A stretch of 44,721 nt of DNA from Mesorhizobium sp. LNHC252B00 (GCF_000502955.1 NZ_AYWO01000008.1:1-44721), one strand, 5' to 3'; shown: positions 24,785 through 34,583, numbered from the stretch's first letter. Made by a program: numbers and translations. Notes: generated by a model from the letters alone, not told the origin.

Positions 24785-25396
24785 TCAGGCTGATGCGCTC
24801 GGACGACTGGAGACGGCTTGGTGCCAACGCAGCACATTTGTGCATTCATCCGGTACCTTGATGCGTGCCGGCTTCATGAAATCGACGGCGATCAGGCCGG
24901 TGATATCGGCGATCGAATAGCTGTCACCGGCGATGAATTCTCGATTGCCCAATTCAATATCCAACAGTTTGAGGAACTGCACGGCCTTCGGCTTGTTGGC
25001 CTCGCCCCATTCCGGGATCTGCGGGATTTCCCATTCCTTCATCGCCGGATGGATGTGGCGAAACGCCTGCGTGACGCAGCTGAGCAAGTTGAACTCCATC
25101 CGTCGCTGCCACATCTCGACCAGCGCCTTGCCGAGTGCGCCACGGCCGAACAGGGCTGGTTCGGGATGCAGTTCCTCGAAATAGCGGCAGATGGCGACGG
25201 ATTCGGTGATGATGGTGCCGTCGTCGAGCTCCAGCACCGGCAGGCGTTGCAAAGGGTTGCGAGAGCTGATCGCCTGTTGTCTGTGCTCGAGAGCACCCAT
25301 GTCGACGGCTACCTTCGGAACCGTGATGCCTTTCTCGGCGAGGAAAACGCGGACCCGTCGTGGATTGGGCGCCCGGCCACCGTCGAAGAGCTTCAT
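24785..25396 (-). CDS. glutathione S-transferase
   Basis: A 203-residue GST. The thioredoxin-like N-terminal half has KLFDGGRAPNPRRVRVFLAE and the cis-proline plus glutathione-binding motif LPVLELDDGTIITESVAICR. The C-terminal helical half has GNREFIAGDSYSIADITGLI, the N-capping box of GSTs. GGGAGG precedes the ATG at 25396. The long upstream extension in this frame overlaps the nuclease gene and is not coding. Confidence 0.93.
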   Translation of the reverse strand: MKLFDGGRAPNPRRVRVFLAEKGITVPKVAVDMGALEHRQQAISSRNPLQRLPVLELDDGTIITESVAICRYFEELHPEPALFGRGALGKALVEMWQRRMEFNLLSCVTQAFRHIHPAMKEWEIPQIPEWGEANKPKAVQFLKLLDIELGNREFIAGDSYSIADITGLIAVDFMKPARIKVPDECTNVLRWHQAVSSRPSASA

Positions 25397-25439
25397 CTCC
25401 ATCCTCCCATTCGTTCGCGGTCCAATTACACGATGCGGA

Positions 25440-26060
25440 TCACCAGAAACGAAAAATCTCGCGCGCGGCGTCGCCAATCGATGCCAGTGCGCCATGCTTT
25501 CTCTCGACGACTTGGCCGTGATGGCTATCGCGCCAGTCCTGCGGCTGTTCGAACGTTCCGGCCCAGATGCCGGCCTTTCCCGCACGGGCCGTGGCTTCCT
25601 CGCTCTCGAAGTCGCCATAGGCAACCGCCCAACCCGCCTCGACCTGCGCCCGGTTGAGGTCCTTGCCGCCGGCGTTGCAGTTGCCGAGAAGCCGGCCATA
25701 GCGGTCACGCTGCCAGCCGGTACAGGAGACGGGCTGGCCGCCGATCAGGCGCACCAGCGACTGGCGCGCAAGCGTGCCGCAGGGATAGTCGGAGCCGTTC
25801 CTGCGGCAGGTCTGCGTATATTCCGGAGCATCGATGCCGCGCATACGGATGCGCTCGACACCGAGCGTGATCGAATCGCCGTCATTGACGATAGCCGCAC
25901 CTTCCGTCTTGCGGGTCTCCACGCGGTCGAGGCGGGCCGCCAGCAGGATCAACAGCCCGAGAATGATGGCGGTAAGCCCGTAATCGACCAGCCGGCGCCA
26001 CAGGCTTCGGGGTCGCGCAAAGTATGGTCGGCGCCGCCTTGGCGACCATGAACGGCTCAT
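25440..26060 (-). CDS. membrane-anchored thermonuclease-like protein
   Basis: A 206-residue protein of the staphylococcal-nuclease family. A basic N-terminus and one membrane segment (YGLTAIILGLLILLAARLDR) anchor it with the nuclease domain outside. Catalytic-type residues lie in VNDGDSITLGVERIRMRGID, then RDRYGRLLGNC. Four cysteines in the domain (QTCRRNGSDYPCG; VSCTGW; GNCNAGG) would form disulfides, in keeping with a periplasmic location. The family cuts nucleic acids; some members are inactive. Confidence 0.88.
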   Translation of the reverse strand: MSRSWSPRRRRPYFARPRSLWRRLVDYGLTAIILGLLILLAARLDRVETRKTEGAAIVNDGDSITLGVERIRMRGIDAPEYTQTCRRNGSDYPCGTLARQSLVRLIGGQPVSCTGWQRDRYGRLLGNCNAGGKDLNRAQVEAGWAVAYGDFESEEATARAGKAGIWAGTFEQPQDWRDSHHGQVVERKHGALASIGDAAREIFRFW

Positions 26061-26134
26061 ATGGCAAACGGTTGGTTAATCATTCGAACGTAGCTTAACA
26101 CTTTGAAACCGCTGCTCGCATAATTGAAGTTTTG

Positions 26135-27655
26135 ATGCCCTTGCAACGCTCGAACACAGCGGACAAGTTCATTGTGGACCGCAGGAAACCTCATCGCAAC
26201 AGCGATGTGGCACGCGCGGTGCGCAAGACGCGTGACCGTCTTTCGCAGCAGGCGGGCAATCCCGATTTCGATCGCGAACTTCTGAAACTCCACGCCCGGG
26301 CGATGACCAGCGGCGCAATCGCCGTCCCGCTTCTCGTTCTGGTGATCGCGGCGGGTAGCCGGCTGGCCGGCGTCGGCAACGAGATCGGCCTCTGGGCCCT
26401 GTTCATGCTGACCTGCTACACCATCGTCGCCTTCATGGCGCGGCGCATCGAGCGCACTGAAGCTTCCGAGCTCAACCCTTTGCAAACACGACGGGAATTC
26501 CTGATCGGCCATTTCCTGTGCGGCCTCGGCTGGGCATGGTTCGTCCGGCTTGGCTGCAGCGTCTGCGCGGTCGACCCGTTCCACGTCGTCAAGGCCGTGG
26601 TGCTGTTGTTCGCCATGGCGGCGACCGCGGTGATGACCTCGTCCCTGGGCGGAGCGCTGTTGGCGACGTTTGCCGTCCCGGTGGCGCTCTACGCCTATGG
26701 CGGCGTCAAGCTATGGATCCCGATCGAGGTAATCATGGCCGGGCTGCTGGTCGTGTCACTGCCCTTCTTCGCCTATGTCGCCCGTCACCTCAACCGCTCG
26801 TCCCTGATGTTGTTGTCGTTCCGCTCCGAAAAGGACGCGCTGATCGCCGAACTGGAGACGGCGAAATCGATGTCGGACGAGGCGCGGCGGCGGGCCGAAG
26901 ATGCCAATCTGGCGAAATCACGGTTCCTCGCCTCGATGAGCCATGAACTGCGCACACCGCTCAATGCCATTCTCGGTTTTTCCGAGGTGATGTCGAACGA
27001 GGTGCTGGGACCGATGAGCAACCCCACCTATCGCGACTACGCCCACGACGTGCACGAATCCGGCCAGCATCTGCTCGACCTGATCAATGAGATCCTCGAC
27101 CTGTCGCGCATCGAGGCTGGCCGCTACCAGCTCAATGAAGAGCCCGTGATGCTGCTCGGTATCGTCGAGGATTGCTGCCACATGATGGAGCTGAGGGCGC
27201 GCAATAAGGATATACGCATCGTCCAGGATTTCGAGCATGAATTGCCACGCTTGTTCGCCGATGAGCGGGCGGTGAGGCAGATCGCGCTCAACCTTCTGTC
27301 GAATGCCATCAAGTTCACCGGCACCGGAGGCGAGATTCGTGTCCGCGTCGGCTGGACGGCGGGCGGCGGGCAGTACATTTCGATCAAGGACAATGGGCCA
27401 GGCATACCGGAAGACGAGATTCCGATTGTGCTTTCCGCGTTCGGCCAGGGCTCGATCGCCATCAAGAGCGCCGAACAGGGAACCGGCCTTGGCCTTCCGA
27501 TCGTGCAAGGGCTGCTCGCCATGCATGGTGGCGAGTTCGAACTTCATTCCAGGCTGCGCGAAGGGACAGAGGCGATAGCCATCTTCCCGCTGAGCCGGGT
27601 AATGGAAGAATTGCCGGCGCTGCCGACTGCGGCGGTAGCAGCTCGGCGGCGATAA
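26135..27655 (+). CDS. membrane sensor histidine kinase (PleC/DivJ/PdhS-like)
   Basis: A 506-residue kinase. Five to six membrane segments occupy about residues 55-215. A short coiled coil follows. The dimerisation/phosphoacceptor motif FLASMSHELRTPLNAILGFS has His270, followed by LLDLINEILDLSRIEAGRYQ. The ATPase domain has the N-box NLLSNAIKFTG, the G1 box IKDNGPGIPEDEI and the G2 box GTGLGLPIVQGL. The H-box neighbourhood resembles the DivJ/PleC/PdhS kinases that phosphorylate DivK/PleD-like receivers. No response regulator gene is adjacent. The start at 26135 lacks a strong ribosome site. Confidence 0.92.
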   Translation: MPLQRSNTADKFIVDRRKPHRNSDVARAVRKTRDRLSQQAGNPDFDRELLKLHARAMTSGAIAVPLLVLVIAAGSRLAGVGNEIGLWALFMLTCYTIVAFMARRIERTEASELNPLQTRREFLIGHFLCGLGWAWFVRLGCSVCAVDPFHVVKAVVLLFAMAATAVMTSSLGGALLATFAVPVALYAYGGVKLWIPIEVIMAGLLVVSLPFFAYVARHLNRSSLMLLSFRSEKDALIAELETAKSMSDEARRRAEDANLAKSRFLASMSHELRTPLNAILGFSEVMSNEVLGPMSNPTYRDYAHDVHESGQHLLDLINEILDLSRIEAGRYQLNEEPVMLLGIVEDCCHMMELRARNKDIRIVQDFEHELPRLFADERAVRQIALNLLSNAIKFTGTGGEIRVRVGWTAGGGQYISIKDNGPGIPEDEIPIVLSAFGQGSIAIKSAEQGTGLGLPIVQGLLAMHGGEFELHSRLREGTEAIAIFPLSRVMEELPALPTAAVAARRR

Positions 27656-27703
27656 GCAACCGTCGACCTCGGCCGACGGTCAGAAGAAGGATGGCACTCC
27701 ACA

Positions 27704-28234
27704 ATGGCAGCAGGTGACTGGCATGCCGGAGGCATCGAGATCAACTCTGAGCGCCTTCGCTTGAAGCTGTTTACAGCCGACGATGCCGAGGACCTCTTTG
27801 CCGCCATCACCGCTGCCATCACCCGTTTTATGCAGTGGGAGCCACCTCAATCACTCGTGGCCTTTGCCGAGGTATGGCAATCCTGGCTGGCGCCAATCCA
27901 TGACGGATCGGACTTGCACTTCGTTGTGCGGGCATTGGCAAACAATCGCTGTCTGGGACTTGTCGGTCTTCATGCGGCGAAGACCGCATGTCCAGAGCTC
28001 GGCATCTGGATTAGAGAAGACGCTCAAGGAAACGGCATTGGCAGAGAGGCAATTGCTGCTGTTGCCGGGTGGGCCTCCGAGATACTCGGTCCGGATTGCT
28101 TCGAATATCCAGTTGCCGAAAGCAACGTGGCCAGCAGAAAGGTCGCGGAACGCCTTGGCGGCGTAATAATCGGCAGCCGCTCCAACCCAAAATATGCGGC
28201 AGTCGTCTACCGCATCCCCACTTTTCGGCGCTAA
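27704..28234 (+). CDS. GNAT-family acetyltransferase
   Basis: A 176-residue N-acetyltransferase of the RimJ/RimL-like type (SERLRLKLFTADDAEDLFAA; LGIWIREDAQGNGIGREAIA is the acetyl-CoA-binding loop; NVASRKVAERLGG is a further conserved stretch). The substrate is unknown. It lies tail to tail with cobT. Confidence 0.9.
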   Translation: MAAGDWHAGGIEINSERLRLKLFTADDAEDLFAAITAAITRFMQWEPPQSLVAFAEVWQSWLAPIHDGSDLHFVVRALANNRCLGLVGLHAAKTACPELGIWIREDAQGNGIGREAIAAVAGWASEILGPDCFEYPVAESNVASRKVAERLGGVIIGSRSNPKYAAVVYRIPTFRR

Positions 28235-28246
28235 TAGGTCAAGTCT

Positions 28247-29245
28247 CTAGCCGCGTACCGCTGCAGCCATACCCGAACTGGTCAGCGCGGCGGCTTTGAC
28301 CAGACCCGCGGCAAGGGCGGCCCCTGCCCCTTCGCCATGACTGATGCCAAGATCAAGCAACGGGCGCAGGCCGAGGCGTTGAGCAGCCCGGGCGTGTGCG
28401 GGTTCTGGCGACAGGCTGGCAAGCAGGCAATGGTCGAGCGCGGCGGAATTGGCGGCTTGCAACACCGCTGCGGCGGCCGTTGCGGCAAGCCCTTCGAGCA
28501 GCACTGGGATCTTCTGCATGCGCGCGGCAAGGATGGCGCCGGCAATCGCAGCAAACTCACGGCCGCCGACCCGGCGCAGCACCTCGAGCGGGTCGACGAG
28601 ATGGCCACTGTGAAAGGCCAGCGCCGCATCGACCACGTCTGCCTTGCGCGCCTGCATTGTCGCATCGGCGCCCGACCCCGGGCCGGCCCAGTCGATCCCC
28701 CTGCCCCCGAACAGCGCCGCAAACAGAGCAGCAGCGACCGTGGAGTTGCCGACGCCGAGATCACCTAGGCACAGAAGATCGGTACCGCCGGCGATCGCTT
28801 CCATGCCGAAAGCCATGGTGGCGGCGCAGCCGCGCTCGTCGAGCGCGGCGTGACAGGTGATATCTGCGGTCGGAATGTGCAGGGCAAGATCGAAGACCTT
28901 CAGCCCGAGATCGTTGGCAATGCAGATCTGGTTGATCGCAGCACCTCCGGCCGCGCAAAGTTCGACCGCGTTGGCGGTCGCCGCCACCGGGCGTGGCGAA
29001 ATGCCGTGGCGTGTGGCGCCGTGATTGCCGGCAAAGACCGCCATCAGCGGTCTTGTGACGGCTGGCGGAGCCCGCCCGCTCCAGGCGGCCAGCCACGCGG
29101 CGATGTCCTCGATTCGGCCGAGCGAATTGCCTGGTTTGTCGGCCTTGGCGAACAGCGTGCGCACGCGGGCCCCGGCTGTCGTGTCGGCCGCCGGCAGATT
29201 GGCCAACAGGTTGCGAAAATCGTCGAAAGGCAGCGCGCTGGTCAT
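28247..29245 (-). CDS. cobT: nicotinate-nucleotide--dimethylbenzimidazole phosphoribosyltransferase CobT
   Basis: A 332-residue cobalamin-synthesis enzyme that makes alpha-ribazole phosphate, the lower ligand of B12. Motifs include DKPGNSLGRIEDIAAWLAAW, VFAGNHGATRHGISPRPVAA, GDLGVGNSTVAAALFAALFG and the C-terminal GISHGEGAGAALAAGLVKAA with the catalytic glutamate. The start at 29245 gives the usual length and N-terminus (MTSALPFDDF); an in-frame ATG lies 15 bases upstream. No cobalamin riboswitch was recognised upstream. Confidence 0.94.
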   Translation of the reverse strand: MTSALPFDDFRNLLANLPAADTTAGARVRTLFAKADKPGNSLGRIEDIAAWLAAWSGRAPPAVTRPLMAVFAGNHGATRHGISPRPVAATANAVELCAAGGAAINQICIANDLGLKVFDLALHIPTADITCHAALDERGCAATMAFGMEAIAGGTDLLCLGDLGVGNSTVAAALFAALFGGRGIDWAGPGSGADATMQARKADVVDAALAFHSGHLVDPLEVLRRVGGREFAAIAGAILAARMQKIPVLLEGLAATAAAAVLQAANSAALDHCLLASLSPEPAHARAAQRLGLRPLLDLGISHGEGAGAALAAGLVKAAALTSSGMAAAVRG

Positions 29246-29442
29246 CTCGTTGGCGATCATTCCCTGGAGTAGGAGAGCGGCATAGCCGCCTTGCGTCGTC
29301 GGCACAACCTCCTGGATCATGGTCCTGAATTTGTCGCAAAGCTGGCCGCCAAGGGCGCCATCGCAAGGGCTTGCATTGGCTCTGCGGTTGCACCATGTGG
29401 AGATGGAACGAGGATTCCGGATGGAAACCTCAAGAGAAAGTC

Positions 29443-29676
29443 ATGACGGCCATCGAATCCCCGTGCATCCTGGTCTGTTCGATCGACATGAAAACCGGCT
29501 TCTGTTTCGGGTGCGGTCGCACGCGTGAGGAAATCGGTGCCTGGATCGGGATGACTCCGGAAACGCGCCGCAGCGTCATGGCCGAATTGCCGGCCCGGCT
29601 GGAAACGATCGAGCGCCGACCGCGCCGGGAAACGCGCCGCAGCCGCATGGCGCGCGAACGCGACGCGCTTTCGTGA
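29443..29676 (+). CDS. DUF1289 small cysteine protein
   Basis: A 77-residue protein with four closely spaced cysteines (ESPCILVCSIDMKTGFCFGC) followed by GRTREEIGAW, the signature of DUF1289 and a probable metal site. The C-terminus is rich in arginine. The function of the family is unknown. It is followed at once by the aspartic protease gene, and the pair is probably co-transcribed. Confidence 0.85.
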   Translation: MTAIESPCILVCSIDMKTGFCFGCGRTREEIGAWIGMTPETRRSVMAELPARLETIERRPRRETRRSRMARERDALS

Positions 29677-29683
29677 GGTGCTA

Positions 29684-30388
29684 ATGAGCCGGCTTTTCTG
29701 GATCCTGATGGCAGCGATCGGGGTGGGAGCAGTCCTGCTCATGCTCAACGATTCTGCCGGCAGTACGCTCGGCGTCGAGAACTACGATTTCAGCCGGCTG
29801 ATCTGGCTTGGCGCTTTCGGCGTCCTGATCGGCGCCGGCCTGCTTCGCTCGGGCCGGCCGTTGGGCGCCATGGCCCGCAACCTCGGCGCCTGGGCGGCCA
29901 TCGTGCTCGCGCTGATCGCCGGCTATCAATACCGCTATGAACTGCAGGATGTCGCCAGCCGCGTGACGGCAGGCCTGGTCCCCGGCAGCCCGCTGGCGCT
30001 CGGCGTCGAAGACGGTCACGCCACGGTGACGCTCGACAAGGCGGACAACGGCCATTTCGAAGCGCGTATCCTGGTCAACGGCAACCCGGTTCGAGCGATA
30101 GTCGATACCGGCGCGACCAGCACCGTGCTGACGTCGGAAGACGCGCAAGCCGCCGGATTCAATCCAGCGGCGCTCAACTACACCATTTCAGTTTCGACCG
30201 CCAACGGCGTAGCACGCGCCGCGGCCGTGAGAACCGATCAGATTGCGATCGGCGGCATCACGCGCAAGGACATGCCGGTGATGATCGCCGCACCCGGCAT
30301 GCTGAGCCAGAGCCTGCTTGGCATGAATTTCATCGGCTCGCTGTCGGGCTTCGATGTGCGCGGCGACCGCATGATCCTCAGGGATTGA
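29684..30388 (+). CDS. membrane retropepsin-like aspartic protease
   Basis: A 234-residue protein of the TIGR02281 family. Three hydrophobic segments at the N-terminus are followed by a retroviral-type protease half (ARILVNGNPVRAIVDTGATS with the catalytic Asp-Thr-Gly, later SLLGMNFIGSLSGFDVRGDR). It would act as a dimer at the membrane; rhizobial relatives are linked to membrane-protein processing but the substrate is not known. GAGG lies before the ATG at 29684, overlapping the stop of the DUF1289 gene. Confidence 0.9.
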   Translation: MSRLFWILMAAIGVGAVLLMLNDSAGSTLGVENYDFSRLIWLGAFGVLIGAGLLRSGRPLGAMARNLGAWAAIVLALIAGYQYRYELQDVASRVTAGLVPGSPLALGVEDGHATVTLDKADNGHFEARILVNGNPVRAIVDTGATSTVLTSEDAQAAGFNPAALNYTISVSTANGVARAAAVRTDQIAIGGITRKDMPVMIAAPGMLSQSLLGMNFIGSLSGFDVRGDRMILRD

Positions 30389-30404
30389 GCTCCGGCTCTC
30401 AAAC

Positions 30405-31394
30405 TCAGGCCGCTTCGGCTTCCACTCCACTGAGCTCGACAGCGGCAAAGGCCGTCTTCAGCACGTCCGGTCCGGCTCCGGGCCGGTTCGCCTCGGTGGA
30501 CAGGATCTGGCGGTAGCGGCGCGCCCCCGGCAATCCGTGGAACAGCCCGACCATGTGACGTGTGACATGGCCAAGCCGCCCGCCCTGCTCGATATGACGT
30601 GCCGCATAGTCGGCCATGACGTCGATCAGCGCGGCGAAATCGAACGTGTCGGGCTTGGCGCCGTAGAAGGCGGCGTCCACGCCGACCAGAATGCCGGGCG
30701 AGTGGTAGGCGGCGCGGCCAAGCATAGCGCCGTCGACATGACGGAGATGCGCCTGCGCCTCATCAATCGACTGAATTCCGCCATTGATGCCAATGAATTT
30801 GTTCTGGTTTCTGGCCTTCAGTCGATAGACCCTGTCATAGTCGAGCGGCGGAACGTCGCGGTTTTCCTTGGGGCTCAGCCCTTCGAGCCATGCCTTGCGC
30901 GCATGCACCCACAGCGCGTCGGCGCCAGCATCGAAAACGCCGTCCGCCAGCGCGTCGAGTGCCGGCTCCGGGTCCTGCTCGTCGACGCCAATGCGACATT
31001 TGACGGTGACGGGAATTGTCACCGCTGCTTTCATCGCAGCGACGCAGTCGGCGACGAGGTCAGGCACTTTCATCAGGCAGGCGCCGAACGTACCCGACTG
31101 AACACGGTCCGATGGGCAGCCGACATTGAGGTTGATCTCGTCGTACCCAAAAGCTTCGCCGATGCGCGCCGCCTCGGCAAGCTTTTGCGGATCGGAGCCG
31201 CCGAGCTGCAACGCAACCGGATGTTCCGTCTCATCGAAGCCGAGAAGTCGCTCACGCGCACCATGGATGACTGCGTCGGCCACCACCATCTCGGTGTAGA
31301 GCAGCGCACGGCGCGTCAGCTGGCGGTGGAAGAACCGGCAATGCCTGTCCGTCCAGTCCATCATAGGGGCTATGGCAAGTTTGCTGTATATCAT
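30405..31394 (-). CDS. dusA: tRNA-dihydrouridine(20/20a) synthase DusA
   Basis: A 329-residue flavoenzyme that reduces uridine 20/20a in tRNA D-loops. The start IAPMMDWTDRHCRFFHRQLT and the active-site phrase INLNVGCPSDRVQSGTFGAC, holding the proton-donor cysteine, are diagnostic. The later VKCRIGVDEQDP, HARKAWLEGLSPKENRDVPP and GINGGIQSIDEA are also typical of DusA. The ATG at 31394 gives the usual N-terminus but has no strong ribosome site; the frame continues upstream without family resemblance. Confidence 0.95.
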   Translation of the reverse strand: MIYSKLAIAPMMDWTDRHCRFFHRQLTRRALLYTEMVVADAVIHGARERLLGFDETEHPVALQLGGSDPQKLAEAARIGEAFGYDEINLNVGCPSDRVQSGTFGACLMKVPDLVADCVAAMKAAVTIPVTVKCRIGVDEQDPEPALDALADGVFDAGADALWVHARKAWLEGLSPKENRDVPPLDYDRVYRLKARNQNKFIGINGGIQSIDEAQAHLRHVDGAMLGRAAYHSPGILVGVDAAFYGAKPDTFDFAALIDVMADYAARHIEQGGRLGHVTRHMVGLFHGLPGARRYRQILSTEANRPGAGPDVLKTAFAAVELSGVEAEAA

Positions 31395-31951
31395 ACTAAA
31401 GTCATTGTCTTTTTTGATCTTGTGCAGTCCAATTCCCGATCGGGTGGGAAAAGGCACCCGTCCAAACGTCGGGCATTTTACGATTGCATCGCCGGAACTG
31501 AAAGCCACTGGTTATCACGAAGTTTCCACTGCGCACATAGGGCACGGGTGGCTGCATGCCCGCTTGCGAGATCTCGAGAGCCATCCGCCCACGGGGCCAC
31601 CGAAAGGCTTTCCGCAGGCGGCAGCTTTTAATATCGCGCCGACAAGTGCTGCTCAGCTTACTCCGGCCACGAGCCGGTAAAATCCGCGCGGACTTTGCTT
31701 TCGATCAAAGAATGCTCAGTGCATGTCGCTAGGCTTTGGGAGCATCGACCGAGGGGTGCATGCGAGAGAATGCTTCGGCGAAGACGACTGTCGATTGGCT
31801 AAATGTCGCTGACAGACAGGGGAACATGGAAGGATGTTCTTCCCCCTGTCTGCTCCTTCCGTCGAATTGACAGTGCGCTGATTGAAAGCGGAACCTGGCG
31901 CGACACTGGTTTGGGATGTGACGGAGCAGTCGGGGTTTTGGGAGGATAAGC
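31395..31951. other. long intergenic region with one hairpin
   Basis: About 560 bases without a recognisable gene between divergent dusA and the AcoR-like regulator. The only structure seen is the hairpin at 31813-31852. Confidence 0.5.
31813..31852. terminator. strong hairpin upstream of the AcoR-like gene
   Basis: CAGACAGGGG (31813-31822) pairs with CCCCTGTCTG (31843-31852), and inner GAACAT pairs with ATGTTC, leaving a small loop. No long T-run follows, so it could be a terminator of an unseen transcript, a protein-binding site or an RNA structure. Its role is open. Confidence 0.45.
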
Positions 31952-32920
31952 ATGGGCGAGGATCTATCCGGTCATCATGCCGACCGCATTCAGGCCGCGA
32001 TCGCGTCCGACACGGCGGCGAGGTCCGCGCTGGTCGCCTCCTGGCGACGGTCTTCCAGCTTGCATCGGCTCAATCCGACCGATTGCAGCCCCCCACGCTA
32101 TCTGACGGAGGCGGAATTGGGAGAGGTCCGGCAACATATCGAGCCACTCGTCCGGGCTGCTCAATCAAGTCTGGACCGGCTCTATCTTGCGGTGGGCGGC
32201 GTTGGATGCTGCGTTCTGCTCGCCCATCGCGACGGCGTTCCGGTCGAACGGCGCGGCGCGCCCGTGGATGACGAGACGTTTCATTCCTGGGGTCTGTGGA
32301 CTGGTTCAGTCTGGAACGAGGAAAGCCAAGGCACCAATGGTATCGGCACTTGCCTGGTTGAACAGCGTGCGCTGACGATCCACCGCGACCAACATTTTCA
32401 TACGCGCAACACCGGGCTGAGTTGCACCACCGCTCCAATCTACGATCACCAGGGAGAGCTTGCAGCCGCGCTTGATGTGTCCTCCTGCCGGGCCGACCTC
32501 ACTGAAGCCTTTGCCAATCTTATTTCGATGGCCGTGGTCGATGCCGCGCGTCGGATCGAGGCGGAGACCTTCAAGATGGCATTCCCCAAGGCACGAATCC
32601 TTCTGGCGCCGGTGCCCGACAAGGGTTCCGGCGCGTTGATCGCCGTTGACGCCGACGGCCTCGTGGTCGGTGCGACACGTTCGGCTCGCCTGGCGCTTGG
32701 AATTACGCAACGGTGTTTCGACAAGCCAATGCCCGCAGCCGATCTGCTCGGCTGGGCCGAGGACGGCCCCGAAGTCCTCGCCGAGGCGGAGCGTGGCGTC
32801 CTGCAGCGGGCGCTGGCGCGGGCGGACGGAAATGTCTCGGCCGCGGCCCAGGCGCTCGGCATCAGCCGCGCGACGCTTCACCGCAAGCTCAACCGCCTGG
32901 ACGTCCACAGGTCTCACTGA
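31952..32920 (+). CDS. AcoR-like regulator lacking the AAA+ domain
   Basis: A 322-residue regulator. The N-terminal two-thirds match the sensory part of AcoR-type activators: GAF-like core with [20 protein letters not shown] and [15 protein letters not shown], then a short PAS-like piece ([20 protein letters not shown]). The C-terminus is a Fis-type helix-turn-helix ([20 protein letters not shown]). The central sigma-54-interacting AAA+ domain of full AcoR is absent, with no GAFTGA motif. It should therefore bind DNA but not open sigma-54 promoters. GGGAGG precedes the ATG. The aldehyde dehydrogenase gene downstream is the likely target. Confidence 0.88.
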   Translation: MGEDLSGHHADRIQAAIASDTAARSALVASWRRSSSLHRLNPTDCSPPRYLTEAELGEVRQHIEPLVRAAQSSLDRLYLAVGGVGCCVLLAHRDGVPVERRGAPVDDETFHSWGLWTGSVWNEESQGTNGIGTCLVEQRALTIHRDQHFHTRNTGLSCTTAPIYDHQGELAAALDVSSCRADLTEAFANLISMAVVDAARRIEAETFKMAFPKARILLAPVPDKGSGALIAVDADGLVVGATRSARLALGITQRCFDKPMPAADLLGWAEDGPEVLAEAERGVLQRALARADGNVSAAAQALGISRATLHRKLNRLDVHRSH

Positions 32921-32940
32921 CCATTCGAATCCTCGCGTGA

Positions 32941-32960
32941 GTGTCGCAATTCTGCGACAC
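32941..32960. promoter_or_regulatory. palindromic operator upstream of aldehyde dehydrogenase
   Basis: GTGTCGCA-ATTC-TGCGACAC is a perfect inverted repeat with eight-base arms, 20 bases after the regulator stop and 106 bases before the dehydrogenase ATG. A related but differently spaced pair, CGTCGC-N5-GCGACG, lies at 33028-33044 near the start codon. The likely binder is the Fis-type regulator encoded just upstream. Confidence 0.65.
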
Positions 32961-33065
32961 ATCCCGTCCGCGCACCGTCCCCGACGCAGTGACAATGGCG
33001 ATGGGAGATCGCAAGTCTCTTTCCAAGCGTCGCAACCCGCGACGTCAGCTTCGGGAGGAAGACAC

Positions 33066-34583
33066 ATGAACAAGGTTGAATTTTCACGTCCCGTAAAGGC
33101 GCCCTTCGACAGGCGCTACGGCAATTTCATCGGCGGCAAATGGGCCGAGCCGCACTCCGGTCGCTACTTCGAGAACTTCTCACCGGTGAACGGTCAGCTG
33201 CTGTGCGAGGTGGCGCGATCAGATGCCCACGACATCGAGGCGGCCCTGGACGCGGCCCATGCCGCCAAGGACGCCTGGGGGCGCACCAGTGTGGCGGAGC
33301 GCTCGCTTATCCTCAACCGCATCGCCGACCGTATGGAAGAGAACCTCGATCTCCTCGCATGCGCCGAAACCTGGGACAACGGCAAGCCGATCCGCGAAAC
33401 GACTGCCGCCGACCTGCCGCTCGCCATTGATCATTTCCGCTATTTCGCCGGCGCCGTGCGCGGACAAGAAGGCAGCCTTTCGCAGATCGACGACGACACA
33501 GTTGCCTATCATTTCCACGAGCCGCTCGGCGTGGTCGGCCAGATCATCCCCTGGAACTTCCCGCTGCTGATGGCATGCTGGAAGCTTGCTCCTGCACTTG
33601 CCGCCGGAAACTGCGTGATCCTGAAGCCTGCCGAGCAGACACCGGCCGCCATCTTGCTGTGGGCCGATCTTGTCGGCGACCTGCTGCCTCCGGGCGTGCT
33701 CAACATCGTCAACGGCTTCGGCCTCGAGGCCGGCAAGCCGCTCGCGTCCTCGCCGCGTATTGCCAAGATCGCCTTTACCGGCGAGACCACGACGGGCCGG
33801 CTGATCATGCAATATGCCAGCCAGAACCTGATCCCCGTCACGCTCGAACTGGGTGGCAAGTCGCCCAACATCTTCTTCAAGGACGTTGTCGCCGAAGATG
33901 ACGACTTCTTCGACAAGGCGATCGAAGGCTTCGTCATGTTCGCGCTGAACCAGGGCGAAGTCTGCACCTGTCCAAGCCGCGCGCTCATCCATGAATCGAT
34001 CTACGATATCTTCATGGAACGTGCCCTCAAGCGCGTCGAGGCGATCGTGCAGGGCGATCCGCTCGATCCGGCAACGATGATCGGTGCCCAGGCCTCGTCC
34101 GAGCAGTTGGAAAAGATCCTGTCCTACATCGACATCGGCCGCCAAGAAGGCGCCGAACTACTGACCGGCGGCGAGCGCAATGTTCTGCCTGGTGATCTGG
34201 CCGGCGGCTACTACGTCAAGCCGACGGTGTTCAAAGGTCACAACAAGATGCGCATCTTCCAGGAAGAGATATTCGGGCCGGTGGTTTCGGTCACCACCTT
34301 CAAGGATGACGACGAAGCGCTGGCAATTGCCAACGACACGCTCTACGGCCTCGGCGCCGGTGTCTGGACCCGTGACAGCAACCGCGCCTACCGGTTCGGC
34401 CGCGCGATCCAGGCCGGCCGGGTCTGGACCAACTGCTACCACGCCTATCCCGCGCATGCGGCCTTTGGCGGCTACAAGCAGTCCGGCATCGGTCGCGAGA
34501 CGCACAAGATGATGCTCGATCACTACCAGCAGACCAAGAACATGCTGGTTAGCTATAGCCCGAAAAAGCTCGGCTTCTTCTGA
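33066..34583 (+). CDS. NAD-dependent aldehyde dehydrogenase (AcoD/ExaC-like)
   Basis: A 505-residue enzyme of the class that oxidises acetaldehyde and other short aldehydes to acids. Motifs: [20 protein letters not shown] in the coenzyme site, [16 protein letters not shown], the glutamate region [14 protein letters not shown], and the catalytic cysteine in [11 protein letters not shown]. The C-terminal [20 protein letters not shown] is typical of this subgroup. GGGAGG precedes the ATG. It is paired with an AcoR-like regulator upstream and a DUF779 remnant downstream, the usual neighbours in intact aldehyde-handling operons. Confidence 0.95.
   Translation: MNKVEFSRPVKAPFDRRYGNFIGGKWAEPHSGRYFENFSPVNGQLLCEVARSDAHDIEAALDAAHAAKDAWGRTSVAERSLILNRIADRMEENLDLLACAETWDNGKPIRETTAADLPLAIDHFRYFAGAVRGQEGSLSQIDDDTVAYHFHEPLGVVGQIIPWNFPLLMACWKLAPALAAGNCVILKPAEQTPAAILLWADLVGDLLPPGVLNIVNGFGLEAGKPLASSPRIAKIAFTGETTTGRLIMQYASQNLIPVTLELGGKSPNIFFKDVVAEDDDFFDKAIEGFVMFALNQGEVCTCPSRALIHESIYDIFMERALKRVEAIVQGDPLDPATMIGAQASSEQLEKILSYIDIGRQEGAELLTGGERNVLPGDLAGGYYVKPTVFKGHNKMRIFQEEIFGPVVSVTTFKDDDEALAIANDTLYGLGAGVWTRDSNRAYRFGRAIQAGRVWTNCYHAYPAHAAFGGYKQSGIGRETHKMMLDHYQQTKNMLVSYSPKKLGFF

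Noticed and set aside
26070..26100. CtrA-type box before the histidine kinase gene
   Set aside because: Two TTAA elements are present, but they are separated by 15 bases rather than the seven of a CtrA site.
29246..29442. Cobalamin riboswitch upstream of cobT
   Set aside because: No B12-box-like sequence or suitable leader structure was recognised between cobT and the DUF1289 gene.
30537..31631. 364-residue plus-strand ORF opposite dusA
   Set aside because: It is the antisense shadow of dusA, which has all its active-site motifs. The plus-strand product has no recognisable domain.
32990..33020. Possible sigma-54 promoter before the aldehyde dehydrogenase
   Set aside because: A TGGC followed by GCA is present, but the GG-to-GC spacing is two bases too long and the regulator lacks the AAA+ domain needed for sigma-54.
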